From a bacterium (lineage in GTDB: Bacteria; Patescibacteriota; Microgenomatia; Levybacterales; UBA12049), in the NCBI GenBank assembly GCA_021784535.1, contig JAJYHW010000053.1, positions 1 through 11,973 on the forward strand: a DNA stretch of 11,973 bases, read 5' to 3'. The translations under genes were made by a program, and so were the position numbers. The number at the start of each line of letters is the position of its first letter. Within the stretch, counting starts at the first letter, position 1. The notes under the pieces were generated by a model that did not search any database, was not told the DNA's origin, and saw only the letters and a program-made list of their open reading frames with translations. Of the stretch, positions 5,354 to 10,886 are shown one piece after another.

Positions 5354-5596
5354 ATGTCAACGGATAAACAAAATAACAATCAGCCAGCCTACCGGCTCTT
5401 TCTTATCATCGCGATGAGTACTTCAATTGTGCTTGTTTCTCCTGTTCTGATGCTCCTGGTAGTCGGATATTTCGTTGACAATTTTTTTCATACAACACCT
5501 CTTTATATGTTCCTGGGAATCGGAATCGGCTTTGTCAGCGGCATTATAAATGTCTTTCGCATGGTACAACTTATGCAAAAAAGAAAAAAGCTGTGA
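5354..5596 (+). CDS. AtpZ/AtpI-like two-helix membrane protein
   Basis: The chosen ATG gives 80 aa. Two hydrophobic helices at about residues 14-38 and 50-70 flank GYFVDNFFHTTPLYMFLGIG, which matches the G(x)xLDxxxxTxPxxxxxGxxxG core of AtpZ/AtpI proteins. The second helix carries GIGFVSGIINVFRM and a basic tail (QKRKKL). In other bacteria such proteins are encoded before the F0F1-ATP synthase genes and help assembly or Mg2+/ion supply. Here no ATP synthase gene is in the window; it sits directly before dsbB, so its role in this place is open. An upstream ATG at 5327 would add nine residues but lies inside the promoter spacer, so I reject it. The stop codon TGA overlaps the extended -10 of the next gene. 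Confidence 0.75.
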   Translation: MSTDKQNNNQPAYRLFLIIAMSTSIVLVSPVLMLLVVGYFVDNFFHTTPLYMFLGIGIGFVSGIINVFRMVQLMQKRKKL

Positions 5597-5602
5597 TATA
5601 AT
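5594..5602 (+). promoter_or_regulatory. Extended -10 promoter of dsbB
   Basis: TGATATAAT is a perfect extended -10 (TGnTATAAT), with no good -35 upstream. It overlaps the stop codon of the AtpZ-like gene. The predicted start (near 5609) lies about 2 nt before the ATG at 5611, so the message would be nearly leaderless. Confidence 0.6.
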
Positions 5603-5610
5603 ACAAAAAT

Positions 5611-6051
5611 ATGAAAACGAAAAAATACGCAATCTATTTTCCGTATCTCGTTTTTATTCTTTCTCTGCTTTCAACAATTATCAGTCTTTTTTTCAGTGAA
5701 ATTCTCAAATTTACCCCTTGCGTCCTTTGCTGGTATCAGAGAATTTTTATGTTTCCAATGGCATTGATAAGCGCTGTCAGTATTATCCGAAAGCAAAATG
5801 ATATCCATTATTACATTTTGCCACTCAGTGTTATCGGATTTGCAATCGCACTGTATCAAAATCTCCTGGTATGGCATATACTACCGGAACAAATTGCTCC
5901 TTGCACGGCGGGGGTCTCCTGTATCCAACAACCCATTACGCTTTTTGGATTCGTAACGATTCCGCTGGGATCAATGATTGCTTTTGCAGTCATAACAGTA
6001 CTTATGCTATTATATGGAAGGTTACAAAAAAACGTAAAAAATAAAAAATAA
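5611..6051 (+). CDS. dsbB: Disulfide bond formation protein, DsbB/BdbC family
   Basis: The protein has 146 aa, the usual size for BdbC-type DsbB proteins, with four membrane helices at about residues 9-30, 44-60, 68-88 and 111-135. The first redox pair is C37-x-x-C40 in TPCVLCWYQR, which includes the conserved Trp-Tyr-Gln-Arg that binds quinone in this family. The second pair is C98 and C104 in the second extracytoplasmic loop (PCTAGVSC). The protein reoxidises a DsbA-type thiol oxidase and passes electrons to quinone. The DsbA-like gene follows after 4 bp, so the two are one functional unit. Both catalytic pairs are intact. An extended -10 directly upstream gives it its own promoter; no Shine-Dalgarno is visible. 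Confidence 0.92.
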   Translation: MKTKKYAIYFPYLVFILSLLSTIISLFFSEILKFTPCVLCWYQRIFMFPMALISAVSIIRKQNDIHYYILPLSVIGFAIALYQNLLVWHILPEQIAPCTAGVSCIQQPITLFGFVTIPLGSMIAFAVITVLMLLYGRLQKNVKNKK

Positions 6052-6055
6052 ATAT

Positions 6056-6715
6056 ATGTCAACTGAAGTAAAAATCGTCGCCGGAGTAAGTATCGTTACA
6101 CTCATCCTTGTCATTGGAGCGGCATATTTATTTGGCGGTACATCCGCGGCAAACCCGCAAAACGCCAAACCCGTCTCCGATATGAAGGCGCTTGTCCGGA
6201 AAAACAGTCATGAAATAAACGCTCATTCCAAGGTAACCCTTGTTGAATTCGGCGACTTTGAATGTCCGGCATGCGGCGCAGAATATCCGGTTGTCACACA
6301 GCTTCTGAAAGACTACAAAGGGAAAATCAATTTTGTTTTTCGCAACTTCCCGTTGCCAATGCATCCTAACGCGCTTCCAGCAGCAGAAGCAGCAGAAGCA
6401 GCAGGTGCGCAGGGAAATTTTTTCGGGATGTACAATCTTCTCTATTCCAATCAAAATACATGGGGAGGATCAACCAATCCCATGCCATATTTTATCCAGT
6501 ATGCAAAAACATTGCATCTTAACATAAGTCGATTCACAAGTGATGTAACAAATAAAAAATATGCTGCAAGAATTCAAAAAGATATCAATGACGGATACGC
6601 ATTGGGTGTTGACGCTACTCCGACTTTCTTTCTCAATGGAGTACCGATACAGGGGGTACTTCCATACAGCAATTTCAAAACAGATATAAATCAAGCTTTA
6701 AAATCAGCTAAATAG
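6056..6715 (+). CDS. Membrane-anchored DsbA-like thiol:disulfide oxidoreductase
   Basis: The protein has 219 aa. Residues 5-27 are an N-terminal signal anchor (uncleaved or cleaved is open), followed by a short linker and a thioredoxin-fold domain with the DsbA-type helical insert. The active site is C70-P-A-C73 in FGDFECPACGAEYP. The cis-proline loop is T188-P189-T190 in DATPTFFLNG. The pattern FRNFPLPMHPNA with Ala-rich following helix is typical of the Thioredoxin_4/BdbD group. It would oxidise cysteines of exported proteins and be reoxidised by the DsbB encoded 4 bp upstream. There is no Shine-Dalgarno; translation is probably coupled to dsbB. No residue needed for catalysis is missing. 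Exact subgroup (DsbA versus BdbD) is not resolved. Confidence 0.9.
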   Translation: MSTEVKIVAGVSIVTLILVIGAAYLFGGTSAANPQNAKPVSDMKALVRKNSHEINAHSKVTLVEFGDFECPACGAEYPVVTQLLKDYKGKINFVFRNFPLPMHPNALPAAEAAEAAGAQGNFFGMYNLLYSNQNTWGGSTNPMPYFIQYAKTLHLNISRFTSDVTNKKYAARIQKDINDGYALGVDATPTFFLNGVPIQGVLPYSNFKTDINQALKSAK

Positions 6716-6825
6716 CCTCTTTACATATATAAGTTTTGATCTATTCTTACAAAGATTTCCGCATACTTACCTCATAGAAAGTGTGTTCAATAGTATAATT
6801 ACGCCTTCTTAAAATTGGGGAATCA

Positions 6826-6855
6826 AAAAGAATTGGATCTCGTAATAATTCTTTT
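6826..6855. terminator. Possible bidirectional terminator between convergent genes
   Basis: AAAAGAATT (6826-6834) and AATTCTTTT (6847-6855) form a 9-bp stem with a 12-nt loop. The stem ends in T-runs on both strands and lies between the DsbA-like gene and the convergent coiled-coil gene. The stem has only one G-C pair, so its strength is doubtful. The rest of 6716-6890 holds nothing I can support. Confidence 0.4.
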
Positions 6856-6890
6856 ATTTACACATGGATAGGGGAAAGCTCTCAGGATAT

Positions 6891-7376
6891 TTAGCTGCTT
6901 CTTCTTACGAGCTTGGATGTTCTGACGATTTCAAGTACCTTACCATCCCTGGTTTCAATCGACGTTGCTCCGGTTTGTTCAGTATAATCCTGCAAAAGAT
7001 CTGAAAGTGTTTTGCTTTTTTCATTCATATCAAATCGCATATCTTTTATCTTTTGTGCAAGCATCGCAACAGAGGGCTGTTTGGCTATTTCCTGACGAAC
7101 TGCATTTTTTGCTTTGGTTACTTCTTTAACTTTTTCATCGTGCTCACGGTAGGTAGGATTGGAGTTAAACGAATCTTCAAACATCTCCCGCTGCGATTTT
7201 AATTCGATTTTAAGTTTGTCGATTGCTTCAATGTGATTTTTAATCAACTCTTCCAGGCTCAGCAATGCTGTTGCCTGATCATCGCTACTTACTGGTATAT
7301 CGATACTTTCTTCTTCAGTCGCGTCTGAGGTGACTTCTGCTTCTATTACTTCATCCTGTTGTCCATCTGTATGCAT
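6891..7376 (-). CDS. Acidic coiled-coil protein of unknown function
   Basis: The protein has 161 aa, no signal peptide and no membrane helix. Residues 1-33 are acidic and low in complexity (DEVIEAEVTSDATEEESIDI). Residues about 38-130 are heptad-like and strongly charged, predicting a long coiled coil (LLSLEELIKNHIEAIDKLKI, later KEVTKAKNAVRQEIAK). The C-terminus is a small basic-tailed segment (ATSIETRDGKVLEIVRTSK). I do not recognise a family. The absence of a signal points to a cytoplasmic scaffold or partner protein. The gene stands alone; it is divergent from the toxin-antitoxin pair and shares an intergenic region of 85 bp with it. A promoter directly upstream leaves almost no 5' UTR and there is no Shine-Dalgarno. 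Confidence 0.75.
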   Translation of the reverse strand: MHTDGQQDEVIEAEVTSDATEEESIDIPVSSDDQATALLSLEELIKNHIEAIDKLKIELKSQREMFEDSFNSNPTYREHDEKVKEVTKAKNAVRQEIAKQPSVAMLAQKIKDMRFDMNEKSKTLSDLLQDYTEQTGATSIETRDGKVLEIVRTSKLVRRSS

Positions 7377-7384
7377 AATTATTA

Positions 7385-7413
7385 ACTATACAAAAGACCA
7401 CCAACTATTGCAA
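7385..7413 (-). promoter_or_regulatory. Promoter of the coiled-coil gene
   Basis: On the minus strand TTGCAA (7413-7408), 17 bp, TATAGT (7390-7385). The predicted start is 1-2 nt before the ATG at 7376. It is back to back with the promoter of the toxin-antitoxin pair (9 bp between the -35 boxes). Confidence 0.55.
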
Positions 7414-7422
7414 GTACGAAAT

Positions 7423-7451
7423 TTGACAACAAAACACAGGCGTGCTATAAA
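7423..7451 (+). promoter_or_regulatory. Consensus promoter of the toxin-antitoxin/nth operon
   Basis: TTGACA (7423-7428), 17 bp, TATAAA (7446-7451). The predicted start near 7458 leaves about 4 nt before the ATG at 7462, so the message is probably leaderless. Confidence 0.75.
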
Positions 7452-7461
7452 TTATATTAAT

Positions 7462-7686
7462 ATGAAACACTATATTACTTCTGATCCTGATATTCTTGCA
7501 GGAATGCCCGTTATTGCGGGAACTCGTGTTCCTGTTGCACGAATTCTTTTCCTCCTCAAAGAAGGATATACAATCAAAGCAATCCAGAAAGAATTTCCGC
7601 ATGTATCACTGAAACTTATTAACGGAACCGTAAACGAACTTATTGAACAATTGGAAAATACTGCTTATGCCGCAAAAATTTTATAA
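7462..7686 (+). CDS. DUF433 family antitoxin
   Basis: The protein has 74 aa, the normal size. The N-terminus (ITSDPDILAGMPVIAGTRVP) carries the DUF433 hallmark xGxPVIxGTRVPV. The rest (ARILFLLKEGYTIKAIQKEF, then PHVSLKLINGTVNELIEQLE) is the family's helix-turn-helix region. DUF433 proteins pair with DUF5615 PIN-like proteins as toxin-antitoxin modules, binding the toxin and repressing their own promoter. The toxin gene overlaps the 3' end by 20 bp. The frame remains open upstream to 7330, but the promoter at 7423-7451 and the family start support the ATG at 7462. Autoregulation at the divergent promoter region would also affect the coiled-coil gene (inference). Confidence 0.9.
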   Translation: MKHYITSDPDILAGMPVIAGTRVPVARILFLLKEGYTIKAIQKEFPHVSLKLINGTVNELIEQLENTAYAAKIL

Positions 7687-8026
7687 GCATCAACTTCTCT
7701 TTGATGAAGGATTTCATTTACGATACAGGTTTCCTATCGCAAACAGCCGGTTTAATATAAAGCATATTTCAGCAGACTATAAAATGAATGGTTTATCTGA
7801 CCAGGCCGTATATGAACTTTCACGAAAAGAAGGAAGGTTGCTCGTTACATATAATATTAAGGATTTTGTTAAGCTGATACACAAACCAGCTGATCCGGGA
7901 ATAATCGCTGTTTCGCCAAACTTATCACTCGAGCAAATCGACAAGAAATTAACAGCTTTATTAACCCGAGCCGGGAAAAACACACTTGTCGGGAAAATCA
8001 CTCATATCAGTGGAGAACTGAAATAA
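7667..8026 (+). CDS. DUF5615 PIN-like toxin
   Basis: From the ATG at 7667 the protein has 119 aa, usual for the family. Visible PIN-like acidic residues are D13-E14 in LLFDEGF, D45 in LSDQAVYEL and D66 in TYNIKDF. The central GRLLVTYNIKDF and the following GIIAV are typical of DUF5615 proteins. N63 stands where many members have Asp, but the TxNxxDF form is common in VapC-like PIN domains, so activity is likely kept. The expected role is a ribonuclease neutralised by the DUF433 protein encoded upstream. It overlaps the antitoxin by 20 bp, which fits coupled translation. A start at 7643 would only add eight residues from within the antitoxin gene and is unlikely. Confidence 0.85.
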   Translation: MPQKFYKHQLLFDEGFHLRYRFPIANSRFNIKHISADYKMNGLSDQAVYELSRKEGRLLVTYNIKDFVKLIHKPADPGIIAVSPNLSLEQIDKKLTALLTRAGKNTLVGKITHISGELK

Positions 8027-8032
8027 GGAGAA
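8027..8032 (+). promoter_or_regulatory. Shine-Dalgarno of nth
   Basis: AGGAGA follows the toxin stop codon directly and lies about 4 nt before the nth ATG. It is one of only a few clear ribosome sites in the window and supports nth as a downstream operon gene. Confidence 0.7.
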
Positions 8033-8035
8033 ATA

Positions 8036-8677
8036 ATGAATAAAAAAATAGAAAATCCAGAAAAAAAGGCTCAGGAAATTATCAAAAGATTGTCCAGGCT
8101 CTATCCGAATCCGCATTCAGCGCTCGTTCACAAATCACCGTTTGAATTGCTTGTCGCAACGATCCTCTCAGCACAGGCGACAGACAAGCTGGTCAATACT
8201 GTTACTCCTGATTTGTTTAAAAAATACAAAACGCCAAAAGATTTTGCCAATGCGCCTGTTGAGGCTATCGACGAAATGATAAAGAAAGTCAATTTCCATC
8301 ATAACAAAGCAAAAAACATCAAAGCTGCTTCGCAAATGATTGTCGAAAAATACCATAACGAAGTACCGCAAACAATGGAAGAGCTTGATGCGTTACCGGG
8401 TGTTGCAAGAAAAACAGCCAATGTACTCTTGAATGACGCTTTTCACAAACCCGCAGGGATTGTCGTTGATACACATGTCATCCGATTGGCAAACAAACTT
8501 GGACTGACCAGTCAAAAAGATCCGGTCAAAATAGAACAGGATCTGATAAAAATTGTCCCCAAAGACCAGTGGCAATATTTTGGACATTATCTCACGTATT
8601 TTGGCCGTGAATACTGTCCGGCCCGTCCTCACACATGCGATGACTGCCCGCTTAAAGAACTATGTCCGGATAAGTAA
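8036..8677 (+). CDS. nth: Endonuclease III (DNA glycosylase/AP lyase)
   Basis: The protein has 213 aa, close to the E. coli enzyme. The N-terminal helices contain the conserved LLVATILSAQATD (residues 38-50). The helix-hairpin-helix is LPGVARKTANVLL, with the catalytic lysine K126, and the catalytic aspartate is D145 in VVDTHVIRL. The C-terminus has the [4Fe-4S] loop with spacing C194-x6-C201-x2-C204-x5-C210, complete. The enzyme removes oxidised pyrimidines in base excision repair and cuts the resulting abasic site. It starts 9 bp after the toxin gene with an AGGAG site, so it is likely expressed with the toxin-antitoxin pair, an unusual partner. No sign of degradation is seen. Confidence 0.96.
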   Translation: MNKKIENPEKKAQEIIKRLSRLYPNPHSALVHKSPFELLVATILSAQATDKLVNTVTPDLFKKYKTPKDFANAPVEAIDEMIKKVNFHHNKAKNIKAASQMIVEKYHNEVPQTMEELDALPGVARKTANVLLNDAFHKPAGIVVDTHVIRLANKLGLTSQKDPVKIEQDLIKIVPKDQWQYFGHYLTYFGREYCPARPHTCDDCPLKELCPDK

Positions 8678-8695
8678 AATTTATTTATTTGTCAC

Positions 8696-8724
8696 TTTCC
8701 AAAACAGCCTCAACCTTCTATAAT
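8696..8724 (+). promoter_or_regulatory. Promoter of the small charged-protein gene
   Basis: A perfect -10 TATAAT (8719-8724) with a weak -35 TTTCCA (8696-8701) at 17 bp. The predicted start is about 6 nt before the ATG at 8737. Confidence 0.5.
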
Positions 8725-8736
8725 AATAGACGTGCT

Positions 8737-8931
8737 ATGGTAAATATCGAACGTGAAAAAGAAACCGTTGCTTTTCAAATAGAAAATGGTGACCAGAATG
8801 GTACATACGAAAAGAAAAAAAGTGATGGAGGAAACCAAACTGTCTTTATCGGCAAGCGGAGCAATACAAAAGTACTCATGCAAAAGAAAACAAAAAAGAA
8901 AGAAACAGAAAAAGCTATTTTTATAGATTAA
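8737..8931 (+). CDS. Small highly charged protein of unknown function
   Basis: The ATG at 8737 gives 64 aa, rich in Lys and Glu (KKKSDGGNQTVFIGKRSNTK; KKTKKKETEKAIFID at the end). There is no membrane segment or signal. I do not recognise a family. Support for it being real comes from a TATAAT box at the right distance and a composition that resembles a soluble nucleic-acid- or ribosome-associated protein (inference). An upstream TTG start at 8689 would lie inside the promoter and is rejected. Its stop overlaps the stop of the convergent typA gene by 3 bp. Confidence 0.5.
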   Translation: MVNIEREKETVAFQIENGDQNGTYEKKKSDGGNQTVFIGKRSNTKVLMQKKTKKKETEKAIFID

Positions 8932-10763
8932 AGCAAGCCCTGTGATTTCATGCGTCTGGCGAGGACTTCATCAAGAATTTTCTTTCTGATTCTGATATTT
9001 TTTGGCGTCACTTCTACAAGCTCGTCATCATTGACAAATTCCAGCGCATCCTCCAAATCCATAATATGCGGGACATTAAAATGCTCCATCGATCCATCAC
9101 CCTTGGAACGCATATTTGATAATTGTTTTGCCTTGGTTACATTCACTGTCAGATCTTCTGATCGGGCATTTTCTCCCACAACCTGCCCTTTATAAACCTG
9201 AACACCCGGCCCGATAAAAAGCGTGCCGCGCTCCTGAATATTGGTCAAGCCATATAAATTGGATTGTCCTGACTCACTTGCGACAAGAGAACCATGTTCG
9301 CGTTTGATCGGATCTCCTGAATCGATATCAAAGCGGTCAAAATTTGTATTGATAATTCCAAGCCCTCTTGTATCGGTGATAAATTCACTCCTGTATCCAA
9401 AAAGTGCGCTGGTTGGGATAATAAATTCAAAATAGACAATGCCTTTATCATCAGTTGTCATATCCTCAAGGATTGCTTTTCGAGCGCCCATTTTTTGCAT
9501 AATAATGCCGGAATAATCCTGCGGTGCTTCAAGAAATACCCGCTCAAATGGCGAAAGCTTCTTCCCGTCAACTTCTTTAAGAATTACTTGCGGGCGACTG
9601 ACTTGAAATTCATATCCTTCACGGCGCATCCGTTCAATAAGAATTGCAAGATGCAATTCGCCACGGCCTGAAACCATCCATCCGTTCTGCTGTATCTGTT
9701 TGCCGGCAGGCAAATCTTCAACGCGTAGCGCCATGTCTGTTTCAAGTTCCTTCATCAGTCTTTCTCTGATTTGACGGGATGTCTTAAATTCTCCTTCCTG
9801 ACCCGCGAAAGGGGAGTCATTAACACTAAAAGTCATTTTAACCGTCGGCTCTTCAATAGCAAGAAGCGGCAGCGCGACAGGAGTAGCGGGATCAGCAATT
9901 GTTTCTCCAATTGAAATATCCGGAATTCCTGAAACAGCTACAATATCTCCGGCAACAACTTCATCAGCATCAATGCGCTCAAGACCTTCAAATGTCATAA
10001 GCGATGTCAAACGAAACTTTTTATTCTCGCCATTTCGGGTAATCTGTACAACTTCCTGATTTTGCTTTGCAATGCCGTTATAAATACGACCTATGGCGAT
10101 TCTTCCTTTATAATCATCTCTTCCCAAGGTTGTCACGAGCATCTGAAGCGGTTTTTCAGAATCACCTGAAGGCGATGGAATATATTTAAGAACTGCGTCA
10201 AAAACAGGTGAAATATCAGTCATTGCAGATAAATCAGGCTCCAGACCTGCTTTTCCTTCTTTGGCGGATGCATAAACAACCGGAAAATCAGCTGTGTCGT
10301 CATCTGCACCCAATTCAATAAAGAGATCTAGTGTTTTATCCAGCACGTAATTGATACGTGCGTCCGGCTTATCAATTTTATTTACAACAACAATAATTTT
10401 GAGTTTCTTCTCAAGTGCTTTTTTGAGTACAAAACGTGTCTGAGGCATAGGACCTTCTTTTGCATCAACAAGCAACAGGCAACCATCCGCCATTGTTAAA
10501 ACACGCTCCACTTCACCGCCAAAATCAGCATGCCCTGGCGTATCAATAATATTTATCTTTGTGCCATTCCAGTTCACCGATGCATTCTTGGAAAAAATAG
10601 TAATACCACGTTCGCGTTCCAAATCATTGCTGTCCATAATCAGATCATGATCTGCTGCTTCTTTATTCAATTTTGTCTTTGATTGACGCAAGAGGGCATC
10701 AACAAGTGTAGTCTTGCCGTGATCAACGTGAGCGATAATACCGATATTGCGTATACTGTTCAT
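8928..10763 (-). CDS. typA: Ribosome-associated GTPase TypA/BipA
   Basis: The ATG at 10763 gives 611 aa, the standard length; an open frame reaches 20 codons further up, but MNSIRNIGIIAHVDHGKTTL is the usual family start. The GTPase motifs are complete: G1 AHVDHGKT (11-18), G2 RGITI (52-56), G3 DTPGH (74-78), G4 NKID (128-131), G5 SAK (166-168). Elongation-factor-like beta-barrel domains and a BipA C-terminal domain follow, with conserved GRGELHLAILIE and RGTLFIGPG. The protein binds the 70S ribosome at the EF-G/EF-Tu factor site and assists ribosome assembly and growth at low temperature or stress. It is a single-gene unit with its own promoter and a GGGGAG ribosome site. Nothing is missing. 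Confidence 0.97.
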   Translation of the reverse strand: MNSIRNIGIIAHVDHGKTTLVDALLRQSKTKLNKEAADHDLIMDSNDLERERGITIFSKNASVNWNGTKINIIDTPGHADFGGEVERVLTMADGCLLLVDAKEGPMPQTRFVLKKALEKKLKIIVVVNKIDKPDARINYVLDKTLDLFIELGADDDTADFPVVYASAKEGKAGLEPDLSAMTDISPVFDAVLKYIPSPSGDSEKPLQMLVTTLGRDDYKGRIAIGRIYNGIAKQNQEVVQITRNGENKKFRLTSLMTFEGLERIDADEVVAGDIVAVSGIPDISIGETIADPATPVALPLLAIEEPTVKMTFSVNDSPFAGQEGEFKTSRQIRERLMKELETDMALRVEDLPAGKQIQQNGWMVSGRGELHLAILIERMRREGYEFQVSRPQVILKEVDGKKLSPFERVFLEAPQDYSGIIMQKMGARKAILEDMTTDDKGIVYFEFIIPTSALFGYRSEFITDTRGLGIINTNFDRFDIDSGDPIKREHGSLVASESGQSNLYGLTNIQERGTLFIGPGVQVYKGQVVGENARSEDLTVNVTKAKQLSNMRSKGDGSMEHFNVPHIMDLEDALEFVNDDELVEVTPKNIRIRKKILDEVLARRMKSQGLL

Positions 10764-10771
10764 ATAAAAAA

Positions 10772-10784
10772 CCGCTCCCCGCGG
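10772..10784 (-). promoter_or_regulatory. Short hairpin displaying the typA ribosome site in its loop
   Basis: CCGC and GCGG flank GGGGA on the minus strand, at the predicted 5' end of the typA message. The loop carries the purine-rich ribosome site. It may tune translation, for example with temperature (inference). Confidence 0.35.
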
Positions 10785-10791
10785 CATATTT

Positions 10792-10820
10792 ATCATACCA
10801 TGTTGAAGAATAAATAGCAA
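10792..10820 (-). promoter_or_regulatory. typA: Promoter of typA
   Basis: On the minus strand TTGCTA (10820-10815), 17 bp, TATGAT (10797-10792) with a TG extension (TGGTATGAT). The predicted start near 10785 gives a 22-nt 5' UTR. Confidence 0.65.
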
Positions 10821-10886
10821 CAACCAATAAACCTATAGTTTATATGGTCAAGGGTAGCATTTTTTTTCTTATTATCTTGTAGCTTT

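Noticed and set aside
6794..6799. TATAAT on the plus strand downstream of the DsbA-like gene, possible small RNA
   Set aside because: No -35 at 16-18 bp and only about 25 nt before the candidate terminator; too little for a supported RNA gene.
6864..7001. 46-codon plus-strand frame starting ATGGATAGG
   Set aside because: It runs antisense through the coiled-coil gene, has no promoter or ribosome site and shows no recognisable pattern.
10838..10853. Quasi-palindrome CCATATAAACTATAGG with TTGACC nearby, possible extra typA promoter or operator
   Set aside because: No -10 box at the right distance from TTGACC, and the symmetry is imperfect; the extended -10 promoter at 10792-10820 explains typA better.
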